A stretch of DNA of 7,831 nt from Ruminococcus sp. UBA7477 (GTDB taxonomy: Bacteria > Bacillota > Clostridia > Oscillospirales > Ruminococcaceae), in assembly GCA_002479715.1 (NCBI GenBank), contig DLOT01000027.1, positions 15,655 to 23,485 of the forward strand, read 5' to 3'. Below are positions 1 to 5,540 of this stretch, piece by piece. The stretch's first letter is position 1, and the number at the start of each line of letters is the position of its first letter. The position numbers and the translations under genes are program-made. The notes beneath the pieces are model-generated. The model did not search any database and was not told the origin of the DNA. It saw only the letters and a list, made by a program, of their open reading frames with translations.

Positions 1-787
1 CCGCAAAAGCGACGCCCGCTTCTTTTATCACAACGAACTCATACACGCTTTGCGTGAAAAGATTGCACTTTCCGACCGTTACGTTATAGCCCCTGTCAGC
101 CGCGCAGCTGCAAAGCTTTTTCAAAAATACATCAGCCGCGCAGAAGTATTCATCGGTCAGCAAAAAGACCTTTCCGCACTCGTCGAGCGTTGCAGTCCGG
201 GTAAAATATCCCTTCGGCGAAACCGCCGCCAGAAGCGACAGCTCCACTCCTCCGTCCTTATCCTTTGACGGCAGCAGCTTATCGGCTGTTTTTTCCGCCA
301 GCTCCTCGGTTTTTTCACGCATAAGGCTCTCCTCCGCGACTGCATAGGTATTGTCGCAAAGGCTGCCTGCCGCCGTGATGTAAGCTCTGGCTCTGTCCAT
401 ATGCTCCCTGTGGTTAAGGGTCGCGCCGATGATCTCCGCGGTGTGGGATTTAAGCAAGTCGGCATTCCAGAACTCGCCGAGGTTAAGGATCTTTTGCTTG
501 ACTGCCGGGAAATCGGGGTCAAAGGTATGAGGCGAGGTCCCGTCAACGACAAGAGCCTTTGCGTCTTTTACATAAACGGCATCAAGACTGTCCGGGTCGG
601 ACGAACAGAAGTACAGATCCGCTCCGTTTTTTTCAAATCTTGCTGCGATTTTTTTCATCAGCGAGGATTTTCCCGTTCCCGCGCCGCCCTTGAGTATGCA
701 GGTGAATACGCCTTCTGCGGCAATGAGTCTTTTGAAGTCACTGCGAAATCCCTCCGCAGCCGCCGAGCCTAAAAAGTATTCCGACAT
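1..787 (-). CDS. P-loop ATPase of the PRK06851 type, 3' end cut off by the window
   Basis: The minus strand is open from an ATG at 787 to the window edge (262 codons). The protein begins MSEYFLGSAAAEGFRSDF and has a clear Walker A motif, GGAGTGKS, at residues 34-41, followed by SLMKKIA. After it come a FCSSDPDSLDAV block near residue 60 and a hydrophobic strand ending in VVDGTSPHTFDPDFP, then ILNLGEFWN. I recognise this order from PRK06851-type ATPases of Clostridia. They are about 360 residues long, contain a second nucleotide-binding half and have no settled function, so roughly 100 residues should lie beyond the window. A good Shine-Dalgarno site (GGAGGAA, 793-799) sits 5 bases before the ATG. 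The 119-base gap to the small gene upstream holds no convincing promoter or terminator, so the two may share a transcript. The family call comes from memory of the motif pattern; being a P-loop NTPase is secure. Confidence 0.8.
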   Translation of the reverse strand, partial: MSEYFLGSAAAEGFRSDFKRLIAAEGVFTCILKGGAGTGKSSLMKKIAARFEKNGADLYFCSSDPDSLDAVYVKDAKALVVDGTSPHTFDPDFPAVKQKILNLGEFWNADLLKSHTAEIIGATLNHREHMDRARAYITAAGSLCDNTYAVAEESLMREKTEELAEKTADKLLPSKDKDGGVELSLLAAVSPKGYFTRTATLDECGKVFLLTDEYFCAADVFLKKLCSCAADRGYNVTVGKCNLFTQSVYEFVVIKEAGVAFA

Positions 788-906
788 ATGTATTCCTCCG
801 GATATTTATTCAGCATAGATCGCTGTATTTTAAGTATAAGCAGTTTCAGCCGTCGTCCGATTTTTATGATACTGCGGTCTGTAAAACTTTTTATACCTGC
901 TTTATT

Positions 907-1056
907 TTATGAAGAATATCCCCTGTCGGTCACTTCCTTGCCGACAAAAAAGCAGCAGCGCTCATCATTCGTTATGTCGGCGGTAGTCACGTTTTCAAGG
1001 CAGCATACGCCGTCCTTCTGATACAAACAGCTTTCATCACACAAAATAAAATTCAC
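907..1056 (-). CDS. Small cysteine-rich protein (49 aa), GTG start
   Basis: This 50-codon frame starts at GTG (1056-1054) and ends at TAA. It encodes a 49-residue soluble protein with six cysteines at positions 6, 10, 18, 19, 34 and 35. The pattern C-x3-C-x-YQKDG-x-C ... CxFF resembles a family of tiny Clostridia proteins often mislabelled 'hydroxymyristoyl-ACP dehydratase', whose real role is unknown; a metal site is a reasonable guess. A strong Shine-Dalgarno site (AAGGGGG) lies 8 bases upstream of GTG, and an in-frame TAA sits 15 bases upstream of it, so no longer start exists. The odd point is that the GTG lies in the right arm, and the Shine-Dalgarno site in the loop, of the hairpin that follows proA. 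It may share a transcript with the P-loop ATPase gene downstream. Similarity to the family was judged by eye. Confidence 0.65.
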   Translation of the reverse strand: MNFILCDESCLYQKDGVCCLENVTTADITNDERCCFFVGKEVTDRGYSS

Positions 1057-1092
1057 AGCAAAGCCCCCTTATGAAGCTATGCTGTGAATTTT
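1048..1092 (-). terminator. Hairpin after proA; terminator overlapping the start of the small Cys-rich gene
   Basis: Two perfect 13-base arms (1048-1060 and 1080-1092, minus strand AAAATTCACAGCA / TGCTGTGAATTTT) enclose a 19-base loop. On the minus strand they are followed by ATTTTGTGTG. The structure lies 33 bases past the proA stop, so it fits a Rho-independent terminator, though the stem is A/T-rich and the T tract is interrupted. The loop carries AAGGGGG and the right arm contains the GTG of the next gene. It could therefore act on translation as well as, or instead of, termination. Confidence 0.7.
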
Positions 1093-1099
1093 GTCCGCG

Positions 1100-1129
1100 A
1101 TTATTCGGCTATGAAAAAATTGCCGTCAT
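1100..1129 (-). promoter_or_regulatory. Possible weak promoter for the small Cys-rich gene
   Basis: On the minus strand ATGACG (1124-1129) and AATAAT (1100-1105) are separated by 18 bases, matching 4 of 6 and 5 of 6 sigma-A consensus bases. The -35 would overlap the end of proA. A start near 1093 would place the whole hairpin in the 5' leader of the small gene. This is only a pattern match. Confidence 0.25.
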
Positions 1130-2385
1130 GTTCTGATCTGACCGTTTCCGTTGATGAGCCACTTTACGGTCGTCAGCTCCTTCAGTCCCATAGGGCCGCG
1201 CGCATGGAGCTTCTGAGTGGAAATGCCTATCTCAGCGCCCAGACCCATTTCCTCTCCGTCGGTAAATCTTGTCGAGCAATTTACATAAACGCAGGCAGCA
1301 TCGACCCTTCTCTGAAACTCCTCGGCGGCATACAGGCTCTCGGTGATTATGCACTCGCTGTGACCCGTCGAATACTTGCGGATATGCTCGATCGCCTGTG
1401 CAAAATCGTCAACGACTCTCACTGCAAGAATGTAATCGTCAAATTCCGTGGCGTAATCCTCCTCGGTAACATCTATTACATCGGCGCCCAAAATCATCTT
1501 TGTCAGCCTGTCACCCCGTATCTCGACCGCGTGCTTGTCCAGCCGCTTTTTGAGTTTAAGCAAAAACCTTTCGGCAACGCTTCTGTGAACAAGGCAGGTT
1601 TCGATCGCATTACATACAGACGGACGCTGTGTCTTGGCATTGTCGGCGATCTCAACCGCCATATCCAGATCGGCGCTCTCGTCAACATAAATATGGCAGT
1701 TGCCCTTGCCCGTTTCGATAACCGGCACAGTCGCATTTTTTACAACCGCATCTATCAGCCCTGCGCCGCCCCTCGGGATCAGCACGTCAATAAATCCGTT
1801 TGCCTTCATCATCATAGTCGCGACCTCGCGGGCAGTGTTTTCAACAAGCTGGATGATATCCGGATTAAAGCCCGCTCTCTCAACAGCGGCTCTCATCAGA
1901 TCCGCAAGGCATTTGTTGGAATGGTATGCCTCGCTTCCGCCGCGCAGAATAACAGCATTTCCGCTCTTCAGGCAGAGCGCCGCGGCATCAACGGTAACAT
2001 TCGGCCGAGCCTCATAGATCATTCCCACCGTTCCCAAAGGAACTCTTGTTTTCACAACTCTTATGCCGTTGGGACGAACGCCACCGCCGTCTACCATACC
2101 GATTGGGTCATCAAGCTTTGTCAGCGATTCGCAGGCATTCGCAATAACGTCTATTCTGGTTTCGTTGAGCATAAGCCTGTCGAGCATCGCCTGCGACATA
2201 CCCTTTTTGCGGGCATTGTCTATGTCGATACGGTTTTGTTCGATTATCTTATCTGAGCTTCTTCTCAGAATATGAGCGATCTCGGAGAGCGCATCGTTTT
2301 TTTGCGCGGTCAGCGCCGCCGCAAGCTCAGAACGCGCTTCTCGCGCGCGGGTTCCCAGCACCTCGATATAATTCAGAGTGTTCAT
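1126..2385 (-). CDS. proA: Glutamate-5-semialdehyde dehydrogenase (gamma-glutamyl phosphate reductase)
   Basis: Second enzyme of proline synthesis: cytoplasmic NADPH-dependent reduction of gamma-glutamyl phosphate to glutamate-5-semialdehyde. The 419 residues match the usual family length. Visible landmarks are the N-terminal aldehyde-dehydrogenase-like region with VPLGTVGMIYEARPNVTVDA (residues 115-134), NAVILRGGSEA (143-153), the catalytic cysteine Cys258 in KTQRPSVCNAIET, the family signature around VDDFAQAIEHIRKYSTGHSE (325-344), and VYVNCSTRFTDGEEMGLGAE (366-385). The start ATG overlaps the proB TGA by four bases (ATGA), and AGGAAGGG lies just upstream, so coupled translation with proB is likely. 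The gene ends in TGA, followed by a hairpin. Nothing appears damaged. proC, the third step, is not in the window. Confidence 0.97.
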   Translation of the reverse strand: MNTLNYIEVLGTRAREARSELAAALTAQKNDALSEIAHILRRSSDKIIEQNRIDIDNARKKGMSQAMLDRLMLNETRIDVIANACESLTKLDDPIGMVDGGGVRPNGIRVVKTRVPLGTVGMIYEARPNVTVDAAALCLKSGNAVILRGGSEAYHSNKCLADLMRAAVERAGFNPDIIQLVENTAREVATMMMKANGFIDVLIPRGGAGLIDAVVKNATVPVIETGKGNCHIYVDESADLDMAVEIADNAKTQRPSVCNAIETCLVHRSVAERFLLKLKKRLDKHAVEIRGDRLTKMILGADVIDVTEEDYATEFDDYILAVRVVDDFAQAIEHIRKYSTGHSECIITESLYAAEEFQRRVDAACVYVNCSTRFTDGEEMGLGAEIGISTQKLHARGPMGLKELTTVKWLINGNGQIRT

Positions 2386-3188
2386 TTCATCCCTTCCTCC
2401 CTTTTTGCCATAAACAGTGTTCCGACATGCTCATCTCCGAAAACATCGTAAAGTATGTCAGGATTTCTTCCGTTGACGATTATCATGTCTATGCCGTTTT
2501 GCATAACGATCTGCGCGGCATCGATCTTGGTTTTCATTCCGCCCGTTCCGAGATCAGAGCCTGCGCCTCCGGCAAGACGTCTTATTTCATCGTCTATTCC
2601 GTATACCACCGGGATAAGCTTTGCCTCGGAGTTTTTCTTCGGATCACCGTCATAAAGGCCGTCTATATCCGACATGATGATCAGAAGATCCGCCTTGCCC
2701 AAAACGGCGACTGTTGCGGCAAGAGAGTCGTTCTCACCGACCTCAAGCTCCAGCTCGTCGATCGCCACCGTATCGTTTTCATTGACTATGGGAATGACAT
2801 TATAGCTCAGAAGCTCCCTGAGTGCGTTCTGGACGTTATTCTTTCTGTCCTCCAGCAGGACATATTTTGTCAGAAGCATCTGAGCGACATTCAGATTATA
2901 GTCGGAGAACAGCTTATCGTAAAAATACATAAGCTCACACTGTCCGACAGCCGCGCACGCCTGCTTCAGGGGCGTTTCCTGCGGCCTCTCGTTAAGCCCC
3001 AGCTTTGCCATACCAAGCCCGATAGCTCCGCTTGAAACGAGGATTATCTCATGCCCCGCGTTGTGCAGATCAGCGAGGTTCTTAACGATGCGCTCTATGC
3101 GGCGGATGTTGAGCCTGCCGGTTTTGTGGGTAAGCGTCGATGTGCCGAGCTTGACCACTATTCTCTTTTTGTTTGCAAGATAAGACAT
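2382..3188 (-). CDS. proB: Glutamate 5-kinase, short form without PUA domain
   Basis: First step of proline synthesis: phosphorylation of glutamate to gamma-glutamyl phosphate, whose unstable product is passed to ProA. The amino-acid-kinase fold is complete: RIVVKLGTSTLT (9-20), LVSSGAIGLGM (50-60), IPIVNENDTVAIDE (132-145), GENDSLAA (151-158), IMSDIDGLYDGDP (171-183) and LGTGGMKTKIDAA (213-225). At 268 residues it lacks the C-terminal PUA domain of the roughly 370-residue Escherichia coli type, a short form known in several bacteria. I chose ATG at 3188 because TGGGGAC (3194-3200) sits 5 bases before it; an ATG six codons upstream (3206) has no comparable site. In the family this enzyme is commonly feedback-inhibited by proline. 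Its end overlaps proA by four bases, and only 32 bases separate it from the Nudix gene upstream. Confidence 0.96.
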   Translation of the reverse strand: MSYLANKKRIVVKLGTSTLTHKTGRLNIRRIERIVKNLADLHNAGHEIILVSSGAIGLGMAKLGLNERPQETPLKQACAAVGQCELMYFYDKLFSDYNLNVAQMLLTKYVLLEDRKNNVQNALRELLSYNVIPIVNENDTVAIDELELEVGENDSLAATVAVLGKADLLIIMSDIDGLYDGDPKKNSEAKLIPVVYGIDDEIRRLAGGAGSDLGTGGMKTKIDAAQIVMQNGIDMIIVNGRNPDILYDVFGDEHVGTLFMAKREEGMK

Positions 3189-3220
3189 TTTTAGTCCCCA
3201 TTTCATTTTTCTTATTTACC

Positions 3221-3763
3221 TTAGGATCTGTCTTTACGGTGATTTACCCCGGCAGTCCTTCCCCCCATTATGGTGGAATACAAAGCCTTTATACGGTGGT
3301 AAACAAAGTCAAGAAACTCGCCGTCCATTGCCATTTTGTAAAGCTCCTTGGGCGTGACAAGACGGAAATCCACCATTTCACCCCCCTGCAAGGTAATGTC
3401 CTTTTCAGAGAAGTCTCCTTTATACAAATAAAAATCGTACAGACACCCCGAGGGAGTTCTCACTATTGTTCCGCAGTAAGCAAGCTCGTCCTCCTGAGCC
3501 GTTAGTCCCGTTTCTTCGGAAAGCTCTCTTACCGCACCCTGCAAAGAGGTCTAACCTGATATTACCGAGCCGCCTGAAATCTCCCACATGCCGCCGAAGG
3601 GTTTGTCGGGGTGACGTTTTGTAATAAGAATTTTTCCGTCATTATTTACAGACAAAATATTTACAATGATATGAAATTCACCCTCCGGGAGCTTTTCGCC
3701 TCTTATGTGAGTTTTCCCCAGAGATGTGCGGTTTCTGTCATATATATCCCATAATTCGGGCAT
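3221..3763 (-). pseudogene. Nudix hydrolase gene interrupted by an in-frame TAG in the Nudix box
   Basis: Reading from ATG at 3763, with AGGAGG (3772-3777) 8 bases upstream, gives a 180-codon Nudix protein (MPELWDIYDRNRTSLGKTHI...) with one internal stop, TAG at 3551-3553 (codon 71). The reading frame is otherwise unbroken. The Nudix box GX5EX7REUXEEXGU is visible at residues 65-87: G65, SVISG, stop at 71, TSLQGAV, then RELSEETGL. The stop replaces exactly the first invariant Glu, one base from GAG. The N-terminal EGEFHIIVNILSVNNDGKIL and KRHPDKPFGGMWEISGGS resemble Nudix proteins related to isopentenyl-diphosphate isomerase in layout; the substrate cannot be told. As written it would yield an inactive 70-residue fragment. 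It could be a recent pseudogene, a sequencing or assembly error, or a readthrough site. It sits within the series leading to proBA, 59 bases after the dehydrogenase stop. Confidence 0.85.
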
Positions 3764-3822
3764 TGTGATCGCCTCCTGATATGCAAATGGAAGTCCGTAC
3801 ACGATCTATGCGCGGTGTTGTC

Positions 3823-4776
3823 TTAATTCACCACATTCTGTGGTTTTCCCTCTATCCATTTAGAGAGATTTTCCGCCACAACGATCAGAAGTCTTTCCCT
3901 AGTCTGCTTCGGTGCCCATGCGATATGCGGTGTGATCGTGACATTTTTCGCCTTATACAGAGGGCAGTCGGCTGTCATCGGTTCATTTGTCAAAACGTCA
4001 AGGCAAGCACCTGCTATTCTCTCCGAATTAAGGGCATCTGCCAGATCGCGTTCATTTATGACCCCGCCACGCGATGTGTTTACAAGAAGTGCGGTATTCT
4101 TCATTTTTGCCAGGGCTTCGCGGTCTATCAGTTTACTTGTCTGCTCTGTCAGCGGACAGTGAAGTGTCACAATGTCGCTTTGCTCAAGCAGCTCTCCCAG
4201 ACTTACAAACCTGACATCTCTGCGCGACGCATCGGGAGTTCTGGTATATACCAAAACATTCATGCCGAAAGCCTCTGCTATCTCGGCAACCTTTTTGCCT
4301 ATCGCGCCGAAGCCGATTATCCCTATCGTTTTCCCGGCGATCTCGTAGGTCGGGATATAAAAATACGAAAACAACTTGTAGTTTATCCAGTCGCCGTTAT
4401 CGACTGTTTTTGCATATTCGCTTATCCGGCTGAAGAAGTTCAGGATCATTGCAAAGGTATGCTGTGCTACCGAGTTGGTCGAATATGCCGGAACATTGCA
4501 GACGACTGCTCCATGGCTTGTCGCAGCAGCCAGATCAACGTTATTATAGCCTGTTGCAAACAGTCCCACATACCTCAGGTTCGGACATCTGTCAAACACC
4601 TCTGCGGTTATCAGGCACTTGTTGCATATCACCGCATCGGCGTCCGCGATTGTCTCCGCGACCTTATCATTCGGGGTATAGCCGAAGATCCGGCTGTCGC
4701 ACAGCTTTGTAATATTATTCATCGAAACATCTCCGCGCGAGACCGTTTCGCTGTCAAGAATAACAAGCTTCTTCAT
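3823..4776 (-). CDS. D-isomer-specific 2-hydroxyacid dehydrogenase (glycerate/hydroxypyruvate-reductase-like)
   Basis: A 317-residue NAD(P)-dependent oxidoreductase expected to interconvert a 2-oxoacid and a D-2-hydroxyacid in the cytoplasm. The Rossmann motif GFGAIG is at residues 155-160. The catalytic triad is visible as Arg236 (LVNTSRGGVI), Glu265 (DVLTNEP) and His284 (TPHIAWAP). The substrate-side block is GLFATGYNNVDLAAA (71-85), and NVPAYSTNSVAQHTFAMIL resembles glycerate dehydrogenase/hydroxypyruvate reductase sequences. The second beta strand ends VYTRTPD rather than with the acidic residue typical of strict NAD enzymes, which hints at NADP use (inference). Length and ends are normal. 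It starts within the stop of the upstream membrane-protein gene (ATGA overlap) and lacks a strong Shine-Dalgarno site of its own, so translation is probably coupled. True substrate unknown: D-lactate, glycerate or hydroxypyruvate are all possible. Confidence 0.9.
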   Translation of the reverse strand: MKKLVILDSETVSRGDVSMNNITKLCDSRIFGYTPNDKVAETIADADAVICNKCLITAEVFDRCPNLRYVGLFATGYNNVDLAAATSHGAVVCNVPAYSTNSVAQHTFAMILNFFSRISEYAKTVDNGDWINYKLFSYFYIPTYEIAGKTIGIIGFGAIGKKVAEIAEAFGMNVLVYTRTPDASRRDVRFVSLGELLEQSDIVTLHCPLTEQTSKLIDREALAKMKNTALLVNTSRGGVINERDLADALNSERIAGACLDVLTNEPMTADCPLYKAKNVTITPHIAWAPKQTRERLLIVVAENLSKWIEGKPQNVVN

Positions 4777-5168
4777 TTGTCATCATCTTCAAAGGCGTTA
4801 TCCACAAAGTTCTGGTCTATATACTCCTGCTTGACGAAAAGCTTTTCAGACCGAGCCTTTTCTTCCCTTTCCAAGCGCTTCTTCTCTGCCAGCTCCCGGC
4901 GTTCCTTATCGCGTTCTTTCTCTTCCTTATTCTCCTTATATCCAAGAAAAATTGCCAGCGCCAGCAAAATAACCTCTGAGATCCCCAGAGCCGTTATGAC
5001 GATACTGTCTGTCCAGAACTGAGTCATAATGGTCATATCGATAGCAATCATTACAATAAGATAGTGTCTCTTGCCCCGTCTGTTAAAAAGCACGGCATAA
5101 AGAAGGGTTGCAAGCGCGCAGAATATAATATGCGCCGTAAGAGGGAGCGGAGCATAAACGTTCTGCAT
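4773..5168 (-). CDS. Small membrane protein with three predicted helices and a charged cytoplasmic tail
   Basis: I cannot name a function. The 131-residue protein has hydrophobic segments at about 11-28 (TAHIIFCALATLLYAVLF), 36-52 and 56-76. RRGKRH between the first two and a Lys/Glu-rich tail after the third suggest an N-out, C-in topology. Residues 78-108 alternate acidic and basic residues (KENKEEKERDKERRELAEKK) and probably form a long charged helix or coiled coil; the end is acidic (FEDDDK). The start is uncertain. ATG at 5168 has AAAGGA four bases upstream. An ATG at 5216 (16 residues longer) has its AAAGG abutting the codon. The longest open frame, to 5282, is excluded because it crosses the promoter at 5241-5269. 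It is first in the apparent series with the dehydrogenase, Nudix, proB and proA genes, and its stop overlaps the dehydrogenase start. Confidence 0.75.
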   Translation of the reverse strand: MQNVYAPLPLTAHIIFCALATLLYAVLFNRRGKRHYLIVMIAIDMTIMTQFWTDSIVITALGISEVILLALAIFLGYKENKEEKERDKERRELAEKKRLEREEKARSEKLFVKQEYIDQNFVDNAFEDDDK

Positions 5169-5225
5169 ACCGTCCTTTGCAAGCTCTGTTATAAATAAAT
5201 TCAATTTGAATACCATCCTTTGCAA
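5167..5225 (-). repeat. Near-identical 16-base direct repeat carrying AAAGGA in the leader
   Basis: TTGCAAAGGAYGGTAT occurs on the minus strand at 5210-5225 and again at 5167-5182, matching at 15 of 16 bases, 43 bases apart. Each copy carries a Shine-Dalgarno-like AAAGGA. The second copy serves the proposed ATG at 5168; the first creates the alternative ATG at 5216. It may be a small local duplication of a translation-initiation region. Confidence 0.6.
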
Positions 5226-5240
5226 AATATATACAAAGTT

Positions 5241-5269
5241 ATTATACAACACTTCCGCGCAAATTGCAA
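5241..5269 (-). promoter_or_regulatory. Sigma-A promoter for the membrane-protein to proA series
   Basis: The minus strand carries TTGCAA (5264-5269) and a perfect TATAAT (5241-5246) with the ideal 17-base spacer. Transcription would start near 5234, giving a leader of about 66 bases to the ATG at 5168. No other convincing promoter is seen before proA, so this may drive all five genes. Confidence 0.8.
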
Positions 5270-5287
5270 TAGCAGGCGGCAAAACAA

Positions 5288-5311
5288 TTTGTAGCGTTTG
5301 TAGCGTTACAA
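5288..5311. repeat. Tandem 9-base repeat with overlapping dyad, possible operator
   Basis: TTTGTAGCG is repeated twice without a gap (5288-5296, 5297-5305). The second copy continues into TTGTA-GCGT-TACAA (5298-5311), a perfect 5-base dyad. The element ends 19 bases upstream of the -35 box at 5264-5269, a plausible place for a regulator, but the binding factor is unknown. Confidence 0.4.
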
Positions 5312-5392
5312 TAGATATTGGACAAAATTAATAAAAAAGCAAAGAGAGATAGACTAAAATCGGGAATAGCCCGCAATATGTAGATAAACAAA

Positions 5393-5434
5393 AAAGAGCT
5401 AACTGACTTAACAAAAATCAGTTAGCCCCTTTTA
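5393..5434 (-). terminator. Strong bidirectional terminator ending the guaA-immunity unit
   Basis: Perfect 9-base arms (5398-5406 GCTAACTGA, 5418-5426 TCAGTTAGC) enclose an 11-base loop. On the minus strand the stem is followed by TCTTTTTTGTTT, ending transcripts from guaA and the two immunity genes. On the plus strand it is followed by CCCTTTTAT, so it could also work in that direction. It insulates the downstream promoter. Confidence 0.88.
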
Positions 5435-5462
5435 TCAGAATAATATCAGATGTTGCAAAGCG

Positions 5463-5507
5463 TTACCGTGGAGATATTCCAGCACAACCGGCAAATAAAT
5501 CAATCAT
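5463..5507 (-). pseudogene. Possible relic of a DNA cytosine-5 methyltransferase N-terminus (14 codons)
   Basis: Between the SUKH gene and its terminator the minus strand has ATG at 5507 and reads MIDLFAGCAGISPR before TAA. The stretch IDLFAGCxGIS closely resembles the AdoMet-binding motif I of DNA cytosine-5 methyltransferases (DLFAGCGGLS), which often lies near the protein start. The usual second Gly of the GG pair is Ala here, and nothing after the stop resembles the enzyme in any frame I read. There is no good Shine-Dalgarno site. It may be the stub of a deleted restriction-modification gene, or coincidence. Confidence 0.3.
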
Positions 5508-5540
5508 CGCATTGTTTTAAAACCATCGTAGAACTGAAAT

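Larger units (their letters stand above)
5169..5540. other. Gene-free interval between the immunity genes and the membrane-protein gene
   Basis: This 372-base, AT-rich stretch contains, in transcription order, a possible 14-codon methyltransferase relic, a strong terminator, a tandem 9-base repeat with a dyad, a near-consensus promoter, and a leader with a duplicated 16-base element. I see no complete gene on either strand. Between about 5312 and 5392 I see nothing beyond a weak 4-base hairpin at 5361-5373. Confidence 0.6.

Noticed and set aside
401..772. Plus-strand and minus-strand frames in the left 800 bases other than the ATPase frame
   Set aside because: The ATPase frame carries Walker A and family blocks and a good Shine-Dalgarno site; the others are shadows of it.
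833..861. Promoter for the P-loop ATPase gene (TATACT at 833-838)
   Set aside because: No acceptable -35 box at 16-18 bases; too weak to annotate.
1084..2256. Long plus-strand open frame (390 codons) opposite proA
   Set aside because: It is exactly antisense to an intact proA with all family motifs; its translation has no recognisable domain and an odd composition.
3189..3220. T-box or other leader ahead of proB
   Set aside because: Only 32 bases separate proB from the Nudix stop; no T-box sequence or antiterminator is present.
3781..5022. Long plus-strand open frame (413 codons) opposite the dehydrogenase and membrane-protein genes
   Set aside because: Rich in Cys, His, Arg and Ser without motifs, and spans two genuine minus-strand genes; an antisense shadow.
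5169..5282. N-terminal extension of the membrane protein up to 5282
   Set aside because: It would be translated across the promoter at 5241-5269, upstream of the expected transcript start.
5361..5373. CGGG-AATAG-CCCG hairpin as a second terminator
   Set aside because: Only four base pairs and no T tract of note; likely incidental.
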